From Companilactobacillus kimchii DSM 13961 = JCM 10707 (GTDB lineage: Bacteria; Bacillota; Bacilli; Lactobacillales; Lactobacillaceae), in assembly GCF_001435445.1 (NCBI RefSeq), contig NZ_AZDH01000006.1, positions 1 to 64,000 of the forward strand: a stretch of 64,000 bases of DNA, given 5' to 3'. The stretch's first letter is position 1; every line of letters begins with the position of its first letter. A program made the position numbers and the translations under genes. This document shows, piece after piece, positions 1 to 7,118 of this stretch. Below the pieces are notes generated by a model. It was given only the letters and a program-made list of their open reading frames with translations, had not been told where the DNA came from and ran no database searches.

Positions 1-134
1 AACAAGATATATATTACCAATCGAATAAGAGAGTTGCAACCCTTTTTTACAAAAAATTCTGATTTTTTTCAAAATCTCCTAAATTAACTCGTTGATTATT
101 TTCACACAGTGATTATAGTATTTTTGAAGGCAAA

Positions 135-173
135 CAAAAAGCGCTAGAAATCATTTTACTGACTTCTAACGCT
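135..173 (-). terminator. Rho-independent terminator after ltaS
   Basis: Read on the minus strand, a 10-bp inverted repeat (AGCGTTAGAA / TTCTAGCGCT, one G-U pair) with a 14-nt loop is followed by TTTTT. It lies just beyond the ltaS stop codon and would end the laf-ltaS transcript. The remaining bases 1-134 are A/T-rich and show no gene or site I can name. Confidence 0.85.
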
Positions 174-180
174 TATCTCA

Positions 181-2238
181 TTATTTACTTAATTCTGGTG
201 CATCAGTTTGATACAAGTCAACCATGGACTTATTATCATTCTGTTCAATCAAACTAGTACCCTTCTTCTTCTCTGCTGCCTTTAATTTCTTCAAAGCAGT
301 ACTCTTCTTATATGAGTAATCCTTCTTATTGACAGTTTCAAATCCAGGTAGCTTGTGGAACCTTAAGAGATCCCCATTAATAACCCTATCTGATAGAGAC
401 AATTCCGTTGTTACCTTGTTAGATAGTTTTTCTTTCTCAGTCTTCGAGATCTTTTTATCTACTTTACCAGTCTTGGTATTGTAGTAGGTACTTCCAACTT
501 TAGTGACCGTTGGTGATACAAAATCACCATTTCTAAATGCCACTACTTGCGAATGTTCACTTGATAGTAAATCACTACCAAATTGAATCATGTTCTTATT
601 ATCAACACCTAAAAGATTCAAGATAGTTGGTAAGACGTCAATCTCACCACCATAAGTATGATTGATTCCGCCTTTTAGTCCATCCATATGAATCATAAAT
701 GGTACACGTTGATACTGAGCATTATTAAAATCATTGAATCCTTTAATACCCGTAAGTTTAGCCATGGCCTTCTTATGATTATCAGAAATACCATAGTGAT
801 CACCATAAAAGACGACCATACTCTTCTTATCTAAACCTGTAGCCTTAAGCCAATCCATGAATTCACCAATAGACTCATCTAAGTATCTAGCTGTTTGAAC
901 GTAACCATCAACAGTTTTATCACCGGTATCAGTCTTAGATATACTTTGGTTCTTCTTGTCCAATGTATATGGATAATGGTTCGTAACTGTAATCAACTTA
1001 GCATAGAAAGGTTGTGGCAATTGTTCAATATATTGTGTTGAATCTTTAAGGAAAATCTTATCCTTCATACCATAACCAACGTTATAACTCTTCTTTTGTT
1101 TATAGTAATTAGAACTAAAGAAGTAATCATAGCCCCATGACTTATAAGCATTATCACGATTCCAGAAACTTGGAACATCCCCATGGAATGAAGCAGTAGT
1201 ATAACCATCTTGATCCAAAATTGCAGGTGCAGCTTGGAAAGTATTGCTTGTACCATCAGTAACCATAGCTGACCCTTCTGGCAAACCAAAGAGTGAATTC
1301 TCAAGCATTAATTCGGCATCGGCAGTCTTACCTTGTCCAACTTGGTTAAAGAAGTTATCGAAACTCAATGTATTGTTTTCATGATAAATCTTATTAAGAT
1401 TAGGTGTTACTTCTTCACCATCCCACTTATAGTCAATCATGAATTGTTGTAAACTCTCCAAGTGAATAATGAAGACGTTCTTACCCTTAGCAACCCCTGA
1501 ATATTCAACATTAGGTTGAACGTAATTATCCTTCATATATTTTTCAATTGAATCAATATCAGAACTCTTTGCTTGCGACTTAACAGCATTTGTCTTTGTT
1601 GTCTTAACCAAATCATAAATATTAAAGACATTAAGGCCTAAATACTTAACGATATAGTTATTATCGAAAGTTCTTGTCAATAATTGTGAACGATCACTTT
1701 CAGCTAAAGTTAAATTAGCACCAAACAGCAATACAGCTAATGAACTAATTAAAACTGGAATACGCCAATTAAGACGTTTGACATCCATCTTTATAACATG
1801 AAAGGCCAATAATAATATTAAGACAATAACATCAAGAAAAACTAGAAAATCGGTTGGTTTCAAAATTCCCATGATACTTTTACCCAGGTTGTTGGTTACT
1901 GAACCAGAACCCTTGATAAGTACCATTGTTAGAAAGTCTGAGAATTCACGATAATACAAAATATTCGAGAATAGCCAAACCGAATCTAAGAAATCAATAA
2001 TCAGAAGAAAGATGTATGACTTTCTTCCCTTCATATATAAAGCAATTCCAAACAGCAATAGCATGATTGGAATCGGATTGATAATCATTAAAAATGTCTG
2101 AATCGATCCTTTTACACCTAAGTTAAACTTAGTTGTATAAGCATAAATCGTTTTCAGAGTGTATAAAAACACAGCTAGAAGTACAAATCCTAGCCTAGTG
2201 TTTAGAAACTTGGAAATACCTTTAGTAATACGCTTCAT
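181..2238 (-). CDS. ltaS: Lipoteichoic acid synthase (LtaS-type sulfatase-fold polymerase)
   Basis: Polymerises glycerol phosphate from phosphatidylglycerol on the outer membrane face to build lipoteichoic acid on a glycolipid anchor. The 685-residue protein has the family layout: about five N-terminal membrane segments in residues 10-180, then an extracellular sulfatase-fold domain from about 250 to 560. The GKTADAE motif holds the expected catalytic threonine (Thr305), and YGDHYGISDNH supplies late metal-binding residues. The C-terminal ~90 residues are lysine-rich. Its ATG overlaps the stop of the upstream membrane protein (TAATG), so it is translationally coupled as the last gene of a lipoteichoic acid operon. 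Family assignment is firm; substrate is inferred from family and context. Confidence 0.93.
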   Translation of the reverse strand: MKRITKGISKFLNTRLGFVLLAVFLYTLKTIYAYTTKFNLGVKGSIQTFLMIINPIPIMLLLFGIALYMKGRKSYIFLLIIDFLDSVWLFSNILYYREFSDFLTMVLIKGSGSVTNNLGKSIMGILKPTDFLVFLDVIVLILLLAFHVIKMDVKRLNWRIPVLISSLAVLLFGANLTLAESDRSQLLTRTFDNNYIVKYLGLNVFNIYDLVKTTKTNAVKSQAKSSDIDSIEKYMKDNYVQPNVEYSGVAKGKNVFIIHLESLQQFMIDYKWDGEEVTPNLNKIYHENNTLSFDNFFNQVGQGKTADAELMLENSLFGLPEGSAMVTDGTSNTFQAAPAILDQDGYTTASFHGDVPSFWNRDNAYKSWGYDYFFSSNYYKQKKSYNVGYGMKDKIFLKDSTQYIEQLPQPFYAKLITVTNHYPYTLDKKNQSISKTDTGDKTVDGYVQTARYLDESIGEFMDWLKATGLDKKSMVVFYGDHYGISDNHKKAMAKLTGIKGFNDFNNAQYQRVPFMIHMDGLKGGINHTYGGEIDVLPTILNLLGVDNKNMIQFGSDLLSSEHSQVVAFRNGDFVSPTVTKVGSTYYNTKTGKVDKKISKTEKEKLSNKVTTELSLSDRVINGDLLRFHKLPGFETVNKKDYSYKKSTALKKLKAAEKKKGTSLIEQNDNKSMVDLYQTDAPELSK

Positions 2239-3281
2239 TATTTTCGCTCCATAGATTTATTAGCAACTTGTTGTTCAATTTTTGGTTTCTTTGAAACTGC
2301 GATAATCCCTAAGAACATCCCCAAATAATACGTAATAAATCTCCATAAAAACATACCTAAAATCAAGCCTGACGAAGAAGGTATGAATCCAGCAAATAAT
2401 GTCTTAAAACTGAATTCCGCCCCACCTGATCCACCAGGAATTGGAAAGATTGAGACAATCATAACAATCATAATATGCATAACTAATACATCGATTATAT
2501 TTACGTGGTCACAATTCAAAGCCAATAAAACAAAATAAACCACAAAGTAGTATAGGAATAATTGCACGATTGTTAGAAGTGATGCTTTAATCACTTTCTT
2601 TTTCTCCTGCTTTAAAACTAAACTTTCCTTATAGAAACTATCAATGCTGTTTATAGCTGACTGTAAAATTTTATCACGTTTTTCTTCTTTTAGAAAAAAT
2701 AAAACCGGTTTCAAAATAATTTGTACCATTTTTTTTGTAAAATCGTAGTAATACATGATCATTAACAAGAACGAAATTGTTACAACGTGAATTACCATTC
2801 CAAAAACAATCAAAGTCGCTAATCCAGAAAAGTGCTTAGCAACACTACTAAAACTTACTAACATGGCTACGATGAAATTGACTAGTACCATCGCTTGATA
2901 AATAACAAACTTCATCAATAAGACCGAACTAGCACGACCACCGTCGATTTTTGATTGCATCAAACCAAGTAACTGTGCGGGTTGACCACCTGAAGAAAAA
3001 GGCGTGATAGCATTAAAAAGCGCCTGAAGTAAGGGAATACGATACATCTCCCACCAACCAAACTTACGATCCTCTTTCTTTTTCAGTAGCGTATGCAATA
3101 CCATAGCCTCGACACCATATGACAATAGGATTGATAAAAACGCTACTGCAAGCCAAAAATAATTTAAACTCTTAAACGTTGAAACCAAGGAATTAAAGTG
3201 AATATTTCTAGCTTCCCACCAGAAAATACCAATTCCTAATCCCAACATCACAAAAATTGCTGCTATATGTTTTCTACTCAT
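2238..3281 (-). CDS. UPF0104 / flippase-like integral membrane protein (LPG synthase TM-region family)
   Basis: A 347-residue polytopic protein with about eight hydrophobic segments, of the family that includes the membrane half of MprF (lysylphosphatidylglycerol synthetase). Visible signatures are TPFSSGGQPAQ near residue 95 and a FPIPGGSGGAE stretch near 275, both typical of the family. No soluble aminoacyl-transferase domain is attached, so it should not make lysyl-lipid. It overlaps lafB upstream and ltaS downstream by TAATG junctions. From its position between the glycolipid-anchor glycosyltransferases and the polymerase I infer a role in moving or handling the anchor lipid. Family membership is well supported; function is inference. 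Confidence 0.8.
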   Translation of the reverse strand: MSRKHIAAIFVMLGLGIGIFWWEARNIHFNSLVSTFKSLNYFWLAVAFLSILLSYGVEAMVLHTLLKKKEDRKFGWWEMYRIPLLQALFNAITPFSSGGQPAQLLGLMQSKIDGGRASSVLLMKFVIYQAMVLVNFIVAMLVSFSSVAKHFSGLATLIVFGMVIHVVTISFLLMIMYYYDFTKKMVQIILKPVLFFLKEEKRDKILQSAINSIDSFYKESLVLKQEKKKVIKASLLTIVQLFLYYFVVYFVLLALNCDHVNIIDVLVMHIMIVMIVSIFPIPGGSGGAEFSFKTLFAGFIPSSSGLILGMFLWRFITYYLGMFLGIIAVSKKPKIEQQVANKSMERK

Positions 3282-4315
3282 TATTTATCCTGTTTAGCAA
3301 TATTATATTGTTCTGTATAAAAGTCATACCAAATTTTACTCAAATTATCTTCTGAGTATTGGTTGGCAGCCTTTTTAGATTTTTTCTTGAAATCCTCTAA
3401 AATTGAACGATCTTGATTAGCATGATTAATAAAGGCATTCATATCTGAAAAGCCATCAGCTTTTTGATAGTAGCCATCAATAATTGCACGATATAGTTCT
3501 AAATCTCTCAATAGTACTGGAGCACCACAACTGAAAGCTTCTAAAACTGACATTGGGAACAACTCATCGTATGAAGGTAACAAGAATAAATCACAAATAT
3601 TATAATAGTTAACCAAATCATTACGATCAACAATTCCTGTGAAGATCATGTTCTTAGGCGCATTATCAATCATATCTTTATAACGGTCATAACCATCGGT
3701 GATCTTACCAAATGAAAAGCCACCTGCCCAAATAAACTGAATATCTGGGTTAACTTGTGCTAATTTATAAAAATCATCGATTCCCTTACGTTCTTGAACT
3801 TGTCCATCACCAAAAACGACAAATTTATCTTCTGGAACACCAATCTTTTTACGGAAAGCAGCCTTTTCCTCAGCACTCTTTTCGTAAAAATTATCAGTTG
3901 AAACAAAATTAGGGATATATTTGATCTTCTTACGATCCAAACCATGTGCTACCAACTTGTCAATAAAAGTTGGATTAACAACCACGATTTGATCCATGCG
4001 CTTGTAAAAACTAATTACATAATTATAAAAAATACCACGTGCCGGTTGAGGCAATTTGATACTCCCCTCCAAAGTTTCTGGAAGAAAATGCACATAGCCT
4101 ATCTTACGGCCTCTTTTTTTAGAAAATGTAGATAAGTAGAACTGTGGATCAATTGTATGGTAATGACTTAAATCACTGCGATGATAGTCATTTATCTTAA
4201 TATCAAATTCATCACTAAAACGATCTTTTAGCAAATTAACCAATTCAATATAGGCACTACCTACACCTTGGCCTGCAACTTTATCTGCGGATGAAAACAT
4301 GTTTATTTTAATCAT
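3281..4315 (-). CDS. lafB: Glycolipid glycosyltransferase LafB/BgsA-like (GT4)
   Basis: Adds the second sugar to monoglucosyl-diacylglycerol, forming the disaccharide anchor of lipoteichoic acid. The start is placed at 4315 (MIKINMFSSADKV), not further upstream: the resulting ATGATTAA overlaps the lafA stop by 8 nt, the N-terminus matches the LafB/BgsA type, and earlier codons lie inside lafA. This gives 344 residues. The sequence shows GT-B/GT4 features: a GQGVGSAY N-terminal loop, a GDGQVQERKG nucleotide-binding region near 175-185 and an E-x7-E motif (ELFPMSVLE) near 265. LafB enzymes are usually alpha-galactosyltransferases; the sugar cannot be read from sequence. Coupled to both neighbours. 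Confidence 0.88.
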   Translation of the reverse strand: MIKINMFSSADKVAGQGVGSAYIELVNLLKDRFSDEFDIKINDYHRSDLSHYHTIDPQFYLSTFSKKRGRKIGYVHFLPETLEGSIKLPQPARGIFYNYVISFYKRMDQIVVVNPTFIDKLVAHGLDRKKIKYIPNFVSTDNFYEKSAEEKAAFRKKIGVPEDKFVVFGDGQVQERKGIDDFYKLAQVNPDIQFIWAGGFSFGKITDGYDRYKDMIDNAPKNMIFTGIVDRNDLVNYYNICDLFLLPSYDELFPMSVLEAFSCGAPVLLRDLELYRAIIDGYYQKADGFSDMNAFINHANQDRSILEDFKKKSKKAANQYSEDNLSKIWYDFYTEQYNIAKQDK

Positions 4316-5507
4316 TAGAATACTCCTCTGGATCGATTGATGAATCTGAAAGCTTCTCTCTGACGAAGTAATCCTCGGCATGACGATAGAAATCAAGAAT
4401 CGAGTTACCAAATCCATCTGATGAAATACCATACAGTACCTTTTGACGAGCTTCACGGTCATCAAATGAATTAGGGTGATCGAGATATGTCTTAATCTTA
4501 GGTACTAACTGGTCATCTTGACTGAATGTTACACCAACTGATGGATCAGTCAACAAGGCATCAGTATAAGGTGCACTTCTAACTACTATTTTTAAGCCTG
4601 AAGCAATCGCCTCAATATAAGTTAGTCCCTGTGATTCTGTATCACTTGAAGATACAAAGAGATCAGCCATGTGATAGTATGGTGAAATTTCATCATGGGC
4701 TACTTCACCGGTAAAAATAACATTATCGGTAATATTTAGGTCCTTACTCATTTGAACTAGTTCTTCCATATCGGGACCATCACCAACAATTACCAACATA
4801 ATTTTTGGATTATATTTTAATAATTCTGGCATGGATCTAAGCATATGATCAATTTTTTTCTCTAAAGCAATACGGCTAAGCATCAAAATGACCGGTGTAT
4901 CTTCTGCTATACCCAATTTCTCTCGTATAACTGAAGCATTAACTGGTTTCGTATATTCTGACAAATCAACCCCTGTTGGGACAATTGAAATTGGTGTTTT
5001 GATGCCATAACGATCCAAAGTCTCTCTTACTTGCTTACTTGGAGCAACTACCCCTGAAGCATTCTTCAAAAACAACTTTGTCATTTGCTTAACGTGATAT
5101 GGCTTCAACAAATGACCATTTAAGACATAATGCAAATAATCTTCATACATCGTGTGATATGTATGAACAAATGGAATCTTTAATTGTTTAGCGACAAACT
5201 TTCCTATCATTCCTAAAGAAAATTCTGTCTGTGTATGAACGATATCAAGTTTTAACTCTTTAGCCAACTCAACTGCATGGAACATCCCACGAATAGCAAT
5301 TCTTCTATCAGTAAATGAGATAAAAGGCACACTTGCTAAGCGAAAGATATTAGGTTCAATTGTATTCTTAGGTACATTGGGATCTGTTGTCGTAAAAATA
5401 TAAACAGAATGACCTTTTCTCTCTAGATCATTCTTCAATGTTTGAATTGATGTTGCTACCCCACTAACTTGTGGAAAGTACGTATCAGTAAAAATTCCGA
5501 TGTTCAT
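4308..5507 (-). CDS. lafA: 1,2-diacylglycerol 3-alpha-glucosyltransferase LafA/BgsB-like (GT4)
   Basis: First enzyme of glycolipid-anchor synthesis: transfers glucose from UDP-glucose to diacylglycerol at the inner membrane face. The 399-residue GT4 protein starts with MNIGIFTDTYFPQVSGV, the standard N-terminus of bacterial diacylglycerol glucosyltransferases; it carries TQTEFSLG near 95, a PTGVD motif near 185, VGDGPD near 242 and E-x7-E (ESQGLTYIE) near 295. An AAGGAGATG ribosome site precedes the ATG. It heads the lafA-lafB-UPF0104-ltaS operon. Confidence in the enzyme class is high, and operon context supports the lipoteichoic acid role. Confidence 0.9.
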   Translation of the reverse strand: MNIGIFTDTYFPQVSGVATSIQTLKNDLERKGHSVYIFTTTDPNVPKNTIEPNIFRLASVPFISFTDRRIAIRGMFHAVELAKELKLDIVHTQTEFSLGMIGKFVAKQLKIPFVHTYHTMYEDYLHYVLNGHLLKPYHVKQMTKLFLKNASGVVAPSKQVRETLDRYGIKTPISIVPTGVDLSEYTKPVNASVIREKLGIAEDTPVILMLSRIALEKKIDHMLRSMPELLKYNPKIMLVIVGDGPDMEELVQMSKDLNITDNVIFTGEVAHDEISPYYHMADLFVSSSDTESQGLTYIEAIASGLKIVVRSAPYTDALLTDPSVGVTFSQDDQLVPKIKTYLDHPNSFDDREARQKVLYGISSDGFGNSILDFYRHAEDYFVREKLSDSSIDPEEYSND

Positions 5508-5541
5508 AAGATCACATCTCCTTGCAAACTCTATAAAGTAG

Positions 5542-5550
5542 ATTATAACA
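5542..5550 (-). promoter_or_regulatory. Candidate extended -10 promoter for the lafA-ltaS operon
   Basis: The minus strand reads TGTTATAAT, an extended -10 (TGn plus consensus TATAAT), 35-40 bases before the lafA ATG and just after the queT terminator. No good -35 box is visible at 17 bp, which fits an extended -10 promoter. Not proven. Confidence 0.55.
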
Positions 5551-5578
5551 AAAAAATGAGGGAAGAACTTCCCTCATC
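5550..5578 (-). terminator. Terminator after queT
   Basis: Minus-strand ATGAGGGAAG / CTTCCCTCAT, a perfect 10-bp stem with a 2-nt apex, followed by seven T residues. It separates queT from the laf operon. Confidence 0.92.
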
Positions 5579-5584
5579 TCTGCC

Positions 5585-6079
5585 TTACTTTATTAATTTA
5601 CTAAAACTCTTATTCTGCATCAAGAAATAGAAAATCACCGCACCGATAGCTACAACAACTAACTCACCTAGTCCAACCGTAACAAAGTTCAAAGCAAATG
5701 GTAATTTCAAGACAAAATGCAATTCTGCCCCAACAATTAATCCATTCACAACGGCACAAATCACAGGTACTAGCCATAGAAATTTTGTCTTAGCAGGAAC
5801 TCTTGTAATCAAGTAACAAGCAATTGCTGTTGCTAATGTTCCTAAAACTAAATCATATGCCCCTAATGATGCACTAAAGATATTTGAGATAAAACATCCA
5901 ATAATCAGAGACCAACTATATTTATGATTAAAAAATGGCAATAACATCAAAATCTCTGAAACTCGAAATTGGATTTGACCGTAGGAAAACGCCGAAATAA
6001 CAGGTGCAATTGTTACTGCTACATAAAGCGCCGCTACCAAAGCCAATTGTGTGATATCTCTTACTTTTAAATTACTCAA
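5585..6079 (-). CDS. queT: QueT-family queuosine-precursor (preQ1) transporter, ECF S-component type
   Basis: Small membrane protein of about 164 residues and five or six membrane segments, matching the QueT family (COG4708): N-terminal SNLKVRDITQLALVAALYVA, then FSYGQIQFRVSEILMLLPFF. In this family it is the substrate-binding subunit of an energy-coupling-factor transporter for a queuosine precursor, sharing an energising module encoded elsewhere. I place the start at a TTG at 6079, because GGAGGG lies 8 nt upstream; the longer reading from a GTG would put its start inside the ribosome site. A structured leader and its own promoter precede it. The family is well recognised; preQ1 as substrate is inferred. 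Confidence 0.85.
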   Translation of the reverse strand: MSNLKVRDITQLALVAALYVAVTIAPVISAFSYGQIQFRVSEILMLLPFFNHKYSWSLIIGCFISNIFSASLGAYDLVLGTLATAIACYLITRVPAKTKFLWLVPVICAVVNGLIVGAELHFVLKLPFALNFVTVGLGELVVVAIGAVIFYFLMQNKSFSKLIK

Positions 6080-6091
6080 AATAAAACCCTC

Positions 6092-6133
6092 CACTGTTTT
6101 AATTAATTCCGCAGGTTCATCAGTGTAAACTGC
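6092..6133 (-). promoter_or_regulatory. queT leader: compact H-type pseudoknot, candidate riboswitch
   Basis: On the minus strand the queT leader holds GCAG (6133-6130) paired with CTGC (6114-6111), and CACTG inside that loop (6125-6121) is an exact complement of CAGTG (6096-6092). The last base of the second helix is the first G of the ribosome site GGAGGG. The 14-nt connecting strand is A/T-rich. This is the arrangement of a translational-control pseudoknot like that of preQ1 riboswitches, and the gene is a queuosine-precursor transporter. The sequence does not match the preQ1-I, -II or -III consensus as I remember them, so class and ligand are inference. Confidence 0.5.
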
Positions 6134-6140
6134 TCTTAAT

Positions 6141-6169
6141 AGGTTATCTTATTTTTAACTTGGTATCAA
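6141..6169 (-). promoter_or_regulatory. Candidate queT promoter
   Basis: Minus strand TTGATA (6169-6164), 17-bp spacer, TAACCT (6146-6141). The start site would fall near 6134, so the mRNA would begin exactly at the pseudoknot described above. Confidence 0.5.
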
Positions 6170-6174
6170 GCTAA

Positions 6175-6208
6175 TAAAAAAGACAAAACCACTTATCGGC
6201 TTTGTCTT
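6175..6208 (-). terminator. Terminator after the deoxynucleoside kinase gene
   Basis: Minus-strand AAGACAAA / TTTGTCTT stem, extended by GCC/GG pairs, followed by a run of T. It lies a few bases beyond the kinase stop codon and isolates queT. Confidence 0.88.
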
Positions 6209-6214
6209 AATAAT

Positions 6215-6862
6215 TTAGTCTAATGTTCCGCGTTCACGTAATTGTTCATCAATTAAATCAAGAACTTTTTGACGATCTTCAGGATTCTCAACAAAATCAT
6301 ACTTGTCGCCATCGATTTTCATCTTAGGACTGTAATCATAATCGTCATACCAACCATCATAACGGCTAAGTAGTTGATGATAATATTCTGGCAAAGTTGG
6401 ATCTTGTTCTGGCTGTTCATATGAACGACCACGTTTTTCGATACGGTGAATCATTGTGTCATATGAAATATCCAAATGTACCAATAGATCAGGTGCCTTT
6501 TTAGCGGCAGCATATGGTAATTCTTGCATCATATTGTCTAGAAGTTCATCGTAAACCTTTACTTCTTGAGGAGTAGCTCTACCCATGTCAGCATTCATAT
6601 GGAAGAATAGTGAATCTTCGTAAATTGAACGGTCCAAAACATTATTGTCCTGTACCATTGCTTTCTTAATTGAATCAAAACGTTTATTCAAAAAGTAAAT
6701 TTGTAGTAAAAATGCATATTTCTTAGGGTCTTTATAAAACAATGGCAAAACCGGATTATTATCAACTTGTTCATAGAAAGCCTCAGTTCCTAAGTGTTCT
6801 GATAAAATAGTCGCCAATGAACTCTTTCCGGCTCCAATTGCGCCGCTCAATACGATCATCAT
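6215..6862 (-). CDS. Deoxynucleoside kinase (dAdo/dGuo/dCyd kinase family)
   Basis: Phosphorylates deoxynucleosides to 5'-monophosphates for nucleotide salvage. The 215-residue protein has an N-terminal P-loop (GAIGAGKS, residues 7-14), the DRSIYED motif typical of the dNK/TK2 family near residue 78, and an arginine-rich lid region (RIEKRGRSYE) near 140. Lactobacilli often carry a tandem pair of deoxyadenosine and deoxyguanosine kinases; only one copy is here, so substrate preference stays open. GGAGGAG precedes the start; either of two adjacent ATG codons could be used. It is monocistronic, with its own terminator. Confidence 0.88.
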   Translation of the reverse strand: MMIVLSGAIGAGKSSLATILSEHLGTEAFYEQVDNNPVLPLFYKDPKKYAFLLQIYFLNKRFDSIKKAMVQDNNVLDRSIYEDSLFFHMNADMGRATPQEVKVYDELLDNMMQELPYAAAKKAPDLLVHLDISYDTMIHRIEKRGRSYEQPEQDPTLPEYYHQLLSRYDGWYDDYDYSPKMKIDGDKYDFVENPEDRQKVLDLIDEQLRERGTLD

Positions 6863-7118
6863 TATTCTCCTCCGTAGCTTTTTAATTCTTTATTTGATTT
6901 GTTAATTTGCAAAAAAACAACATTCACTATGATACCACTTCAATTCTATATATTGTATATATTTTTGAAATTTCACCATATGTGGTATTTATCACAAGCA
7001 ACAATCACCTTATTAATAACGTTTTTTAATAATAAAATATTATTTATCCCTAAGCCCTATCGTATTCCCTTTAATCATTCTATAATTGGACTGTACTAAT
7101 CAAGAAAGGGGAAGAAAC
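6863..7118. other. A/T-rich divergent intergenic region
   Basis: This stretch separates the kinase (minus) from the LPXTG gene (plus). Near the kinase, the minus strand has TGGTATCAT (about 6937-6929), an extended -10 candidate. On the plus strand TATAAT at 7081-7086 is a plausible -10 for the surface protein, although no good -35 is seen. AAAGGGGAAG at 7105 is the ribosome site of the LPXTG gene. I see no other structure. Confidence 0.4.

Noticed and set aside
6092-6133. TPP-like string (GATGAACCTGC) in the queT leader
   Set aside because: Only a short part resembles the TPP 3' domain; CTGAGA and the rest of the fold are missing, and the gene is a queuosine-precursor transporter.
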